Made by a program: the position numbers and the translations under genes. The notes beneath the pieces were generated by a model. It did no database searches, was not told where the DNA came from, and was given only the letters and a program-made list of their open reading frames with translations. Positions 8,209 to 16,625 of a DNA stretch of 23,946 bases are shown one piece after another. The DNA is from a virus, in the IMG/VR virus record IMGVR_UViG_3300044974_000607, positions 1 through 23,946 of that record. One strand, given 5' to 3'. Each line of letters opens with the position of its first letter. Position 1 is the stretch's first letter.

Positions 8209-10856
8209 TGGCTGAAAAAGATTACCAAATAAAAATAAGTGTCGACACCACTGGTGCAATAAAAGGCATTGACGGAATTACCGAAGCGTTGACTGGTGTT
8301 GAAAGTGAAACCGACAAGACCACACAGCGCATTTCTGAATTGCAGAAAGTGCTGCAAACATTCGACCCAAAAACAAAACAGTGGCAAGACGCAGCAAGAG
8401 AATTCAAAGAACTTGGTGGAAACACAAACAAATTGAATTCTGGTTTGAAGGACTTGCAGAACACGCTTGCTTCAACAGCACCAGACACGGATGAGTGGAA
8501 CGCATTAAACCAAGTTTACATTGACCTTGGTGGAAGTGTGCAAGAACTTACAGACGTTCGACTTTCAAAGTTGCAAGAAGAACTTCAAACACTTGACCCA
8601 AACAGCGACAAGTGGAAAGAAGCAAGCGCAGAATTCACGCGACTTGGTGGAACGCTTCCAGTTGAACCAGCCAAAAGTTTGAAGGCGCAAATTCGCGAAC
8701 TCACAAACATTCTTACTTCTGGTCAAATTGCAGAAGGCACTGCAGAATACCAAGCATTGAAAGACCGTATTTCAGAACTTAAAGACAAGTCACAAGACTT
8801 AAACCAAGAAATTGGTGCTGGTGCTGGAAACGCTATTGAGAAAGCAAAAGGAAATTTTGGGTTGCTTCGCGAACGTCTTTTGAATTTGGACTTTGAAGGA
8901 GTTGGTGAAAGTGTCAAAGGTTTTGCAAGTGCAATAAAAAACTTTTCATTCAAGTCAATTACAGATGGAGTGAAGGGTGTTATTTCTTCATTTCGTGCAT
9001 TGACTGCAGCGTTGTTATCAAACCCAATTACTGCAATTCTTGTCGGCATTACGCTTGCGGTTGCTGGTATAGTTGCAGCGTTTTCATTCATGCAAGACAA
9101 GGCACGAGAAAATACTGCGAAAGCAAATAATGAAATTGACAAACAAGCAGACTATCGAAAGCAACAAGAAAAAAAAGAACTTGCAGAAGTTGGAAACAAT
9201 GCAAAGAAGCAATACGAACTGAAAAGACAATTTGCTCAAAATGAAATAAACGACACAAGCAACAAAATAAAAAACCTTGAAAGACTTCAACGCAGCAACT
9301 ACGGTTTAAGTGAAGACCAAGAAAAAGAATTGGACACGTTGCGCAAACAGTATTCGCAGCAACGCGTGGACTATGAAATTCTGGCAATTGAACGCATGAA
9401 CGCTTTGAACCAAGCGCGTGTTGACTTGGACAGAAAGTTCAACCAAATTGGTTTGACCGAAAGACAGAAAGCACAACAAGACATTGAACTTGCACGCATT
9501 GACGAAAAGAAACGTTTGGTTGCACTTGGAGCAACACAAGCAGACCTTGAAAAAAGTGACGCAGTATTTCGCGCACAACGCGCACAACTGGACGCGAATT
9601 ACGCGAAGCAAGACGCAAGCGCAGCGAAGTCAAAAGCAGACGCGCGAAAGTCAGCGAATGAACAAGAAACAAATGACTTGAATAGTTACCGCGAAAAAGT
9701 TTTAGCAATACAGCGCGAACTTGCTGCAAGCAGTCAAACAGAAGAACAAAAAGAATTGGAAGCAGTGCGCTTGAAGTACGAAGAACTTGAGAAAGAAGCG
9801 GTGAAAAACAAACAAAGTTTGGATGAATTAAAGGAACTTCAAAAGCAAGAAGAACTTGCAATTGAAACTAAGTACAACAAACTTTTATTGGATGAAGTGC
9901 GCAGAGCGCAAGAAGAACTTCAACAAGAAATTGACGCGTATGCGCTGGAGAATGAAGAAGCAAATAAGACGGCGCAACAGAAAGAACTTGAAAAAATTGG
10001 TGAGTATTATTTTCAAAGAATTGAAACGCTGAAGTCTGCTGGTCAAGACGCGTCTGGTTTAATTGCAGAACAAGCAGCGAAGGAACAAGAGGTGCGTGAT
10101 AAGTACGCGCAAGAACGTCTTAACAAAGAACGCGAAATTGAAGACATTCGTTTGATGGCAAGCACTGCTGGACTTCCAGCGCTGCAAGCACAATACGAAA
10201 TTGAAAAGGTTGAGTTGCAAAGACAGTACGAAGACAAAATTGCACTGGCGAAAAAGAACGGCGAAGACGTTACTGGACTGGAAGCGGAGTACCAACAAAA
10301 GCAACTTGAAGCAGCGGCAGCATTTCAGCAAGCAAGAATAAACCAGTCACTTGACGCGGCGAGTGGTTGGCTTACTTCATTAAGTCAATTGAATAATGCT
10401 TTTGAAGGAAAGACAGAAGCGGAACGAAAAAAAGCATTCAACAGAAATAAGACTTTGCAAATTGCGCAAACACTTATTGAAACATACAAAGCAGCACAAG
10501 GTGCATATACTGCGCAAATGTCGATACCTACACCAGACGCACCAATTCGCGGTGCGGTTGCTGCAGCGGCTGCAGTTGCAGTTGGTCTTGCAAACGTCGC
10601 GAAAATAAGAGCGACGCAATACACTTCAAGCACAACGCCACCTTCAAACACAACTGGCGGCGGAAGTTCTGCAACACCTTCATTCAATACCACTGGAGGC
10701 GCGCCACCTTCAAACGTTCCGTCAATGAACCCGTTTCAACAGTTAGTGCAAAACAGACCAGACCAAATAACACCGCGTGCATTTGTTCTTGCAGGCGACG
10801 TAGCAAGCGCAACAGAAGCGCGTGAAAAAGTTCAAAACCTTGCGCGCTTGGGATAA
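8208..10856 (+). CDS. Tail tape measure protein
   Basis: An 882-residue protein that should set tail length and be packed inside the tail tube. Residues 40-150 carry three similar units about 38 apart (41-71, 81-109, 118-148), each of the form L-x-x-L-Q-x-x-L...DP-x-x-x-x-W...LGG. A hydrophobic stretch follows (about 262-295, LSNPITAILVGITLAVAGIV), as in many tape measures. Residues about 300-745 are a long charged coiled coil rich in Glu, Lys, Gln and Ala. The end has an Ala-rich segment, a flexible Gly/Ser/Thr/Pro/Asn linker and a conserved-looking tail RAFVLAGDVASATEAREKV. At roughly 1.5 angstrom per residue the tail would be near 130 nm (inference). A hairpin terminator follows. Confidence 0.9.
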   Translation: MAEKDYQIKISVDTTGAIKGIDGITEALTGVESETDKTTQRISELQKVLQTFDPKTKQWQDAAREFKELGGNTNKLNSGLKDLQNTLASTAPDTDEWNALNQVYIDLGGSVQELTDVRLSKLQEELQTLDPNSDKWKEASAEFTRLGGTLPVEPAKSLKAQIRELTNILTSGQIAEGTAEYQALKDRISELKDKSQDLNQEIGAGAGNAIEKAKGNFGLLRERLLNLDFEGVGESVKGFASAIKNFSFKSITDGVKGVISSFRALTAALLSNPITAILVGITLAVAGIVAAFSFMQDKARENTAKANNEIDKQADYRKQQEKKELAEVGNNAKKQYELKRQFAQNEINDTSNKIKNLERLQRSNYGLSEDQEKELDTLRKQYSQQRVDYEILAIERMNALNQARVDLDRKFNQIGLTERQKAQQDIELARIDEKKRLVALGATQADLEKSDAVFRAQRAQLDANYAKQDASAAKSKADARKSANEQETNDLNSYREKVLAIQRELAASSQTEEQKELEAVRLKYEELEKEAVKNKQSLDELKELQKQEELAIETKYNKLLLDEVRRAQEELQQEIDAYALENEEANKTAQQKELEKIGEYYFQRIETLKSAGQDASGLIAEQAAKEQEVRDKYAQERLNKEREIEDIRLMASTAGLPALQAQYEIEKVELQRQYEDKIALAKKNGEDVTGLEAEYQQKQLEAAAAFQQARINQSLDAASGWLTSLSQLNNAFEGKTEAERKKAFNRNKTLQIAQTLIETYKAAQGAYTAQMSIPTPDAPIRGAVAAAAAVAVGLANVAKIRATQYTSSTTPPSNTTGGGSSATPSFNTTGGAPPSNVPSMNPFQQLVQNRPDQITPRAFVLAGDVASATEAREKVQNLARLG

Positions 10857-10862
10857 AAAAAA

Positions 10863-10891
10863 GTGCGTCACGTTTGACGCACCTTCTTTGA
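10863..10891 (+). terminator. Terminator after the tape measure gene
   Basis: A perfect 8-base stem, GTGCGTCA (10863-10870) and TGACGCAC (10875-10882), closes on a CGTT loop. It is preceded by eight A and followed by CTTCTTTG. The stem is strong but the U-tract is interrupted, so termination may be partial. It lies 7 bases past the tape measure stop and would end the tail transcript. Confidence 0.65.
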
Positions 10892-10959
10892 CTTAAACCT
10901 TAAATTGGAAACTCTTAAATGAGTAACACAAAGAAAAATAAATTCAAACAACAAACAAC

Positions 10960-11535
10960 ATGGAAAAGAAAAAAGTTTTGAAATGCGTTATTGACGAAGA
11001 AGGCAAACTTGGTGTATTTGCAATTGGACTTGTGGAAAGTCCAGCCATTCAAGAAAACTGGATTGCACTGAGTGAACACAAGTTCAGCGCTGAAGTTGAC
11101 GAACGCAAAATGCTGTACGGTGCTGCAATGGTTCCAAACAAATACATTTACAGAATTGACGAAGACACGATGGAAGAATTTTACGTTGTGTTTGACGAAC
11201 AAACAATAACGCAATGTGCGCAAATGTTTTTAAAACAAGGCATGCAACACAACCACACGTTTGAACACCAGTTTGAAATTGAAGGTTGCACTGTGGTTGA
11301 AAGTTGGATAGTTGAAAGTGAACAAGACAAGTCGCGACACTTTGGAATGAACGTGCCAAAAGGAACTTGGATGCTGGGTGTAAAAGTTGAAGACGAAAGT
11401 GTTTGGCAGAAAGTGAAAGCGCAAGAAATAAAAGGCTTCAGCATTGAAGGTCGTTTTGCTGAGTTGCAGATGAACGCCGCTGCAGATAACGTAGAACAAC
11501 GTATGCTGAAAGAAATAGAAAAGTTGTTTGCATAG
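10960..11535 (+). CDS. XkdF-like prohead maturation protease (Peptidase S78-type 2)
   Basis: A 191-residue protein resembling the XkdF-like serine protease domain that cuts scaffold and capsid proteins during head maturation. Visible marks: LYGAAMVPNKYIYR (52-65), MQHNHTFE (95-102, with likely catalytic His 97 or 99), VESWIVESEQDKSRHFG (113-129), VPKGTWMLGVKV (132-143) and IKGFSIEGRF (157-166), where Ser161 is the probable nucleophile. The start ATG is preceded by an A/C-only leader (AACAACAAACAAC) and no Shine-Dalgarno. It stands between two hairpin terminators and ahead of scaffold and capsid, the normal partner order for a protease. Which His is catalytic is inferred, not seen. Confidence 0.82.
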   Translation: MEKKKVLKCVIDEEGKLGVFAIGLVESPAIQENWIALSEHKFSAEVDERKMLYGAAMVPNKYIYRIDEDTMEEFYVVFDEQTITQCAQMFLKQGMQHNHTFEHQFEIEGCTVVESWIVESEQDKSRHFGMNVPKGTWMLGVKVEDESVWQKVKAQEIKGFSIEGRFAELQMNAAADNVEQRMLKEIEKLFA

Positions 11536-11570
11536 AGTTTGTGTTTTGTTCAATTTGTTTTTGTGTGTAG

Positions 11571-11603
11571 AAGCGCGACTGGAAACGGTCGCGTTTTCTT
11601 TTA
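11571..11603 (+). terminator. Terminator between protease and scaffold genes
   Basis: CGCGACT (11574-11580) pairs with GGTCGCG (11587-11593) through six Watson-Crick pairs and one G-U, around a GGAAAC loop. The stem can extend through flanking AAG/TTT, and TTTTCTTTT follows immediately. This is a textbook intrinsic terminator shape, placed about 40 bases after the protease stop, so scaffold and capsid probably need their own promoter. Confidence 0.75.
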
Positions 11604-11670
11604 CGCCAGAAATTTTTTTTAGTTGTGTGGGAAAAATGTTTTGTTGCACATTCTACACAAAAGCAATTCA

Positions 11671-12291
11671 ATGAACAACAAGAAAAATTTCAAAGAACAA
11701 CTGAAAGCAATTTTTCAGAAATTCAATACAGACCCAAGTGTTCACGGTTTGAAGTTTGAAGATGAAATGAAGTTTGAAGCAGAAGCAAAACTTCAAGACG
11801 GCACTTCAATTTACACCACTGGCGCAGCATTTGAAGTTGGTGCTGACTGTTACACAATGGACGAAGAAGGCAACCCAGTTCCGTGCGCTGCTGGCACATA
11901 CACAATGGAAGACGGAATGCAAGTTGTGGTTGGTGACGACGGAAAAATTTCCGAAGTAATGGAAATGAAAAAAGAAGAAGAAGAAATGTCAAAAGAAGAC
12001 TTGCTTTCAGTTATTGAAAATTTAAGTCAGCGCATTTCAGTATTGGAAACAGAGCGTGCAGAAGCAACCACCAAACTTGCAAGCGAAAGCGAAAAGGCGT
12101 TGAAGTTTTCCAAAGAAGTTACTTCATTGAAAGTCGAATTGTCTGCGTTGAAGAAGCAACCAGCAACTGGTTCTGTAAAAGACAAGACAGTTGAACACGC
12201 ATTTTCAAAACAAAACAAGCAAGTTGAAAAGTCTTTTTCTCAAATGACTTTGAAAGAAAGAATTCTTGCAAACATGCCAAAGAACAATTAA
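11671..12291 (+). CDS. Capsid scaffold-like protein
   Basis: A 206-residue acidic protein. The N-terminal half includes LQDGTSIYTTGAAFEVGADC (41-60) and GNPVPCAAGTYTMEDG (67-82), a segment often seen in small proteins just before the capsid gene in Bacteroidota phages. A Glu-rich stretch (98-106) leads into a predicted coiled coil (about 107-165), then a flexible basic tail. The combination of acidic, helical, between protease and capsid fits a scaffold cleaved during maturation. The frame stays open upstream to a TTG at 11623, but the ATG at 11671 is preferred because the extra residues are not protein-like and overlap the region just after the terminator. Confidence 0.75.
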   Translation: MNNKKNFKEQLKAIFQKFNTDPSVHGLKFEDEMKFEAEAKLQDGTSIYTTGAAFEVGADCYTMDEEGNPVPCAAGTYTMEDGMQVVVGDDGKISEVMEMKKEEEEMSKEDLLSVIENLSQRISVLETERAEATTKLASESEKALKFSKEVTSLKVELSALKKQPATGSVKDKTVEHAFSKQNKQVEKSFSQMTLKERILANMPKNN

Positions 12292-12320
12292 ACAATAACG
12301 AATAAAAAAAGAAGACCAAT

Positions 12321-13220
12321 ATGGCAACCGCATTAACACTTGACACTTCATACGCTGGTAAATACGCAGGAGAATATTTGCGTGCAGCGTTTCTTGCAAA
12401 TGAAAGTTTGCAACACGTAACCGTAAAGGAAAACATTGACTGGCGCGCAGTTGTAAAGCGTCTTACAGACGACATTGCATTTGAAGCGCCGACTTGCGAC
12501 TTCGCACCACTTGGTGAAATTGCAGTTGAAGAACGTTGGATTACATTGAAGAAATTTCAAATTCAACGCAACATTTGCAAGAATGACTTTTTGAGCGACT
12601 GGCCTGCAGGTGATTACCAGAAAGGAAACATTGAAGCAGCACTGTCTGAAAACATTATTGCAAACATGCTCGAAGGTATGGCTGCATACAACGAAACAAC
12701 TTTGTGGACTGGTAACGGTTCGCTTGCTACACAATACGACGGTCTTCTTCGTTTGATGGGTGCAGACGCAACTGTTATTACTCCAGCAGCCGTTGCAATT
12801 ACAACTGGAAACGTGTTCGCTCAACTTCAAGTAGTAATTGACGCAGCACCGCTTGCAGTAAAGAATGCAAACGAAAAGCCAATGTTGTATTTGTCAAACG
12901 ACGTTTGGGAAAAGTACATGTTCGCAAGCGCTGCAGTTGGTGGAAATGGCTGGTACAGTTTCGGCGGTCCAGAAGTTCCAAAGACTTACTTGGGAATGTA
13001 TCAAATTGTTGTGTGTGGTGGTCTTCCAGCAAACACAATTTTGTTCATGCGCAAGTCAAACGCTTGGTTTGGAACCAATTTGGTTTCTGACTGGAACAAC
13101 ATTCAAGTTGTAGACATGGGACAATTTGCAGAAGAAAACGTTCGCTTCAGTGCGAAGTTCTTTGCTGCAGCACAATACGGAATTGGTTCTGAAATTGTCG
13201 CATATTCAACTTGGTTTTAA
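12321..13220 (+). CDS. Major capsid protein (HK97-fold type)
   Basis: A 299-residue protein following the scaffold after 29 A-rich bases. It has the look of HK97-fold capsid proteins of Bacteroidota phages: N-terminal helix (YAGKYAGEYLRAAFLANESL), EERWITLKKFQIQRNICKND (70-90) for the extended loop and spine, ENIIANMLEGMAAYNETTLW, a middle section with PMLYLSNDVWEKYM, and a late IVVCGGLPANTILFMRKSNAWFGTNL block followed by the closing FSAKFFAAAQYGIG. Such proteins form the shell after protease and scaffold act. The cassette is bounded by terminators at 11571 and 13811, suggesting separate and probably high expression. Confidence 0.82.
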   Translation: MATALTLDTSYAGKYAGEYLRAAFLANESLQHVTVKENIDWRAVVKRLTDDIAFEAPTCDFAPLGEIAVEERWITLKKFQIQRNICKNDFLSDWPAGDYQKGNIEAALSENIIANMLEGMAAYNETTLWTGNGSLATQYDGLLRLMGADATVITPAAVAITTGNVFAQLQVVIDAAPLAVKNANEKPMLYLSNDVWEKYMFASAAVGGNGWYSFGGPEVPKTYLGMYQIVVCGGLPANTILFMRKSNAWFGTNLVSDWNNIQVVDMGQFAEENVRFSAKFFAAAQYGIGSEIVAYSTWF

Positions 13221-13241
13221 TAACTAAAAAAAAAAATTGAC

Positions 13242-13787
13242 ATGGCTGATTGCTTATTGACCCAAGGGTTTTTGCTCGATTGCAACGAGGGAGTTGGAGG
13301 AGTAAAGGACATTTACATTGGCAACTGGGAACAGTTTGATACTGGTGTTACCTTCACTGGAAACATTATTACTGCTTTGCCAGAGTCAACACTTTGGCGC
13401 TATCAACCAAACCGCAACACTGGTGCTGTTACAATTACTCCTACACCTAACTTGGAGAATGGAACACTGTACTACGTGCAAGCAGTTGAGTTGACGCTTG
13501 GTAAACTTGACCCAGAAAAGAAAGCACAACTTGAACTTTTGTCCAAAGCAAAAGTTGCTGTGTTCGTTCGTTTGTACGACGACCAAATAATGATGGTTGG
13601 TAGAACAGACGGCGCTTTCTTGACTGCTGGAACTTATCAGTCTGGTAAAGCGAAAGGTGACTTGAATGGTTACACGCTTACACTGACTGCAGAAGAACCA
13701 AACCAACCAGACTTCTTGGAAGAGTACACAACAACACCGTTTGACAACTTCCCAGACGTGACCGTTGCAGTTGACCCAATACCATAA
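13242..13787 (+). CDS. Virion structural protein, possible tail tube protein
   Basis: A 181-residue, mostly beta protein. Marks include LDCNEGVGGVKDIYIGNWEQ (13-32), the middle TLYYVQAVELTLGKLDPEKK and AKGDLNGYTLTLTAEEPNQP near the end. Its size, strong beta pattern and place directly after the capsid in a shared transcript, together with the lack of any other tail tube candidate in the window, make it the best guess for the major tail protein. It could instead be a head decoration protein. It ends shortly before a strong terminator. Upstream is a run of 11 A (13226-13236) instead of a Shine-Dalgarno site. Confidence 0.6.
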   Translation: MADCLLTQGFLLDCNEGVGGVKDIYIGNWEQFDTGVTFTGNIITALPESTLWRYQPNRNTGAVTITPTPNLENGTLYYVQAVELTLGKLDPEKKAQLELLSKAKVAVFVRLYDDQIMMVGRTDGAFLTAGTYQSGKAKGDLNGYTLTLTAEEPNQPDFLEEYTTTPFDNFPDVTVAVDPIP

Positions 13788-13806
13788 ACTTATTGAAACG
13801 CAAATA

Positions 13807-13839
13807 AAAAGGGCGGGCATTGCGCTCGCCTTTTTTTTT
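13807..13839 (+). terminator. Strong terminator closing the capsid cassette
   Basis: GGCGGGC (13812-13818) pairs with GCTCGCC (13824-13830) with one G-U pair around an ATTGC loop. Five A lie before the stem and nine T after it, so the stem can extend by A-T pairs. It starts 25 bases after the stop of the preceding gene. This is the clearest intrinsic terminator in the window. Confidence 0.85.
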
Positions 13840-13846
13840 AAATGCC

Positions 13847-14233
13847 ATGTTGTACATTCAAACAAATACTGCAAACCAAATTGTGCGCTTGACGCTTGAC
13901 GAAGCACGTCAATTCTTGCCAGCGTACACACACTATCTTGTTGTAATTACGCATGAAGAAAATAGTTCTGTTGGTTTTGAACTTCGTCAAGTTCCTACTG
14001 TCATTAGTGAAACGCAACGTATAACCACTTTGGAAATTACCACAGTTGGTTTAACTTTGAACGGACGTTACCGCTATGAAGTATATGGTCAAAACAGTTC
14101 AACAAACATTGACATTGACAGCGCAGTTGTCGTTGGTCTTTGCGAAGAAGGTTTGCTTGAACTCACTGACAACACAAGTTACTTCGACGTTCCAAACGTT
14201 ACAATTCAAGACGACATAATTTACAATGGATAA
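13847..14233 (+). CDS. Small virion-associated protein of unknown role
   Basis: A 128-residue acidic, beta-rich protein beginning MLYIQTNTANQIVRLTL. The segment LNGRYRYEVYGQNSSTNIDI (about 77-96) suggests an Ig-like or jelly-roll strand order. I recall similar short proteins beside structural genes in Bacteroidota phages but cannot name a function. The ATG at 13847 is chosen because the open frame upstream runs back through the terminator hairpin and T-tract; another ATG at 13842 is in a different frame. It overlaps the portal gene by 8 bases. Confidence 0.7.
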   Translation: MLYIQTNTANQIVRLTLDEARQFLPAYTHYLVVITHEENSSVGFELRQVPTVISETQRITTLEITTVGLTLNGRYRYEVYGQNSSTNIDIDSAVVVGLCEEGLLELTDNTSYFDVPNVTIQDDIIYNG

Positions 14234-16619
14234 AGCACCAAATGTTTTGAACTTGCAGTTCGCAGACTACACGCCAGTAAGTCCACGCGAAAAAGTTGAC
14301 CGTGCAGGTTACGTCAACTTTGGAGAAAAGAATTTGTTCCCGCAATACCTTCGCGAACTTGCAGAAACTTCACCAGTGCATGGTTCACTTTGCATTTCAA
14401 TTGCAGACATGATTGCTGGCAAAGGTGTTGACGCTGGCACAAACCAAGAACGCGTTGACGCGCTTGACGTGTCGCATTCTTTCTATGGTTGCGCGCATGA
14501 CTGGAAACAGTTTGGCGGTTACTATCTTGAAGTAATTTATTCAACCGATAGAAAGACAATTGCAAAAATTAACCACTTGCCATTTGAAGAATGTCGAATT
14601 GCAATTGAAGAAGAAAGCGAAGACGTTATTGGAATTTACCACAGTGAAGACTGGTCTGCAATAAAGAAGAAAAGAAACAAACCAGTTTTCATTCCGCAGT
14701 TCAATTCATTGAAAGCAATTGAACAACCGCGTCAAGTTTACTGGTGTTTCAATTACACCAGTGGTCAAGTGTATCCACGTCCAGACTATTGGAGCGCAGT
14801 CAATTACATTGAACTATCAAAGCAAATTGGAATTTACCACGTCAACAACATAATGAACGGACTGTTTCCGTCGTTCATTGTTTCATTCTTTCAAGGTCAA
14901 CAAGACCCAGACACGCAAAGAAAAATTGCAAACGACTGGGAAAATAAATTGAGTGGCGCGCGTAACGCTGGCAAGTTCATAATGACGTTCAACGAGCCAG
15001 AACACACAAAGCCAGAAATAACTTCATTTCCAATTTCAGACGCGGACAAGCAATACGAATTTCTTTCTGAAACAAGCAGAAAAGAAATAATGATTGCGCA
15101 CAGAATTACAACACCGCTGCTCTTTGGTATTCGTGAACAAACTGGTTTTGGTAGCAACAAAGATGAAATGGTTGCAGGTCTGAAAATTTTCATGAACCAA
15201 GTTATTGAACCAGCACAGCGCAAACTTACAGACGGCTTTGAAGAAATTCTTTCGTTTGAAATTCCAAACATTGAATTGAACGTTGTTCAGAATACACCAA
15301 TTTCAATTGAAGACGTGACCGCAGAAGTTGCACCTGCTACAAGTCAAGCGACAACCGCAACAGACAACGCTGCAAATGCAGAAGAAACGAATGTTGCAGC
15401 AACCGCGTTGAACGGCGCACAAATTACTTCGCTGGTTGAAATACTTATTCAAACTGCAACTGGAATTATTCCGAAAGACAGTGCGAAGGGTGTTGTTCAA
15501 GCGGCATTCCCAACATTGACGCAGCAACAAGTTGACGCAATTTTCAATTCAATTGTGGTTGGTTCCGTCAACCCAACAGAAGTTGCAATGGACGCGCTGA
15601 AGTTGACAATGTCAGAACTTCAAAAAAAAAAAGTAGTTGCGAATGCTGCTGAATTTGAAGAAGAAAGTTACAAGCCAACTGATGAAATGGTTGGTGAAGC
15701 AGAACTTGGTTTAAAGTGGCGTGAAGAATTTGGACGCGGTGGAACTGCTGTTGGTGTTGCGCGTGCGCGTGACATTTCAAACAAGAAAAATTTGTCGCTG
15801 GATACTGTCAAAAGAATGCACAGTTATTTTTCACGCCACGAAGTAGACAAGCAAGCAACTGGATGGAAGCAAGGCGAAGAAGGCTTTCCAACTGCAGGTC
15901 GTGTTGCATGGCAGTTGTGGGGAGGTGACGCTGGTCAAGCATGGGCGGCGCGTATTGTTGAACGTGTCAAGAAAGAAGACATGTCTGACATTGACGTTGC
16001 AGAATTTTTAATTGAGTGCGGTGACATTGCTCCAGAAAATTACATTCTTGTTGACGCGTTTGAAGTTGACTACGACACAGACGACCAACACGAAGCAGAA
16101 GTTGAAAGCATTGTGTTGCATGAATTCGCAACGCGTGTTGTTCCAGCGACAAGTCCAAACCAAATAAGCGAACAAGACAAGCGAATTGACGACAAACTTT
16201 TTTTGACGCGCTACCGTTACCGCGGAGTGCGTTCACCAGATACAAGACCTTTCTGCAGAAAAATGTTGAACGCTGACTTGCTTTACCGCAAGGAAGATAT
16301 TGTTGCAGCAGAAAACAAAGTTGTAAATTCTGGTTGGGGTCCATTCGGCACAGATACATACAGCATTTTTTATTTTAAGGGGGGCGGGCACTGCAATCAT
16401 TTCTGGCAAAAAGAAGTCTACATGTCAACACTCAAAACCAAAGTGAGTTTGACAAGCAAAAGCACAAGACAAGTTGCAGTAAAGACTGCAGAAAAATATG
16501 GTTACAAAGTGCGCAATGAAAAAGAAGTTGCACAATTGCCAACCGACATGGATTACCACGGCTTTCTTGAGAGCAACCCAACATGGGGGCGCAATGGAAC
16601 TGCATACAAAAAAAAATAA
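14226..16619 (+). CDS. Portal protein fused to two further head-morphogenesis domains
   Basis: A 797-residue protein. Residues 1-350 are portal-like: YVNFGEKNLFPQYLREL (29-45), a long central section with YWSAVNYIELSKQIGIY, the stretch QYEFLSETSRKEIMIAHRI (276-294) with TPLLFGI...GFGSNKDEM (296-315), then VIEPAQRKLTDGFEEIL. Residues 395-445 (LNGAQITSLVEIL...FPTLTQQQVDAIF) match a helical tail often found on portals. Residues 490-575 (GLKWREEFGRGGT ... FPTAGRVAWQLWGGDAGQAW) form a motif seen in phage head proteins of unclear function. Residues 655-730 (YRYRGVRSPDTRPFC ... GGGHCNHFW) look like the C-terminal part of Mu F/SPP1 gp7-type minor head proteins. Portals are usually 400-550 residues, so this is a fusion. 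A run of 11 A at codons 466-469 lies between portal and added parts. Confidence 0.8.
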   Translation: MDKAPNVLNLQFADYTPVSPREKVDRAGYVNFGEKNLFPQYLRELAETSPVHGSLCISIADMIAGKGVDAGTNQERVDALDVSHSFYGCAHDWKQFGGYYLEVIYSTDRKTIAKINHLPFEECRIAIEEESEDVIGIYHSEDWSAIKKKRNKPVFIPQFNSLKAIEQPRQVYWCFNYTSGQVYPRPDYWSAVNYIELSKQIGIYHVNNIMNGLFPSFIVSFFQGQQDPDTQRKIANDWENKLSGARNAGKFIMTFNEPEHTKPEITSFPISDADKQYEFLSETSRKEIMIAHRITTPLLFGIREQTGFGSNKDEMVAGLKIFMNQVIEPAQRKLTDGFEEILSFEIPNIELNVVQNTPISIEDVTAEVAPATSQATTATDNAANAEETNVAATALNGAQITSLVEILIQTATGIIPKDSAKGVVQAAFPTLTQQQVDAIFNSIVVGSVNPTEVAMDALKLTMSELQKKKVVANAAEFEEESYKPTDEMVGEAELGLKWREEFGRGGTAVGVARARDISNKKNLSLDTVKRMHSYFSRHEVDKQATGWKQGEEGFPTAGRVAWQLWGGDAGQAWAARIVERVKKEDMSDIDVAEFLIECGDIAPENYILVDAFEVDYDTDDQHEAEVESIVLHEFATRVVPATSPNQISEQDKRIDDKLFLTRYRYRGVRSPDTRPFCRKMLNADLLYRKEDIVAAENKVVNSGWGPFGTDTYSIFYFKGGGHCNHFWQKEVYMSTLKTKVSLTSKSTRQVAVKTAEKYGYKVRNEKEVAQLPTDMDYHGFLESNPTWGRNGTAYKKK

Positions 16620-16625
16620 AATAAC

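Noticed and set aside
8723-9861. Antisense ORFs of 100-140 codons opposite the tape measure and other long genes
   Set aside because: They mirror biased codon use on the coding strand, have Cys/Phe/Leu-rich low-complexity products and no coupling to neighbours.
10680-10720. AscI-like GGCGCGCC as a special site
   Set aside because: It is inside coding sequence for a Gly-Ala-Pro linker and GCGC is common throughout.
11536-11570. TTTG-rich stretch as a Bacteroidota promoter
   Set aside because: Several TTTG boxes are present, but no TAnnTTTG at the right spacing, and the terminator follows immediately.
11623-11670. Longer start (TTG) for the scaffold gene
   Set aside because: The extra residues are Cys/Leu/His-rich and unlike a scaffold, and an ATG at 11671 fits better.
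13820-13846. Longer start (TTG) for the 128-residue protein
   Set aside because: It would begin inside the terminator hairpin and translate the T-tract.
13386-13931. 181-codon antisense ORF crossing a terminator
   Set aside because: It runs through the strong hairpin and opposite two real genes, with no protein-like pattern.
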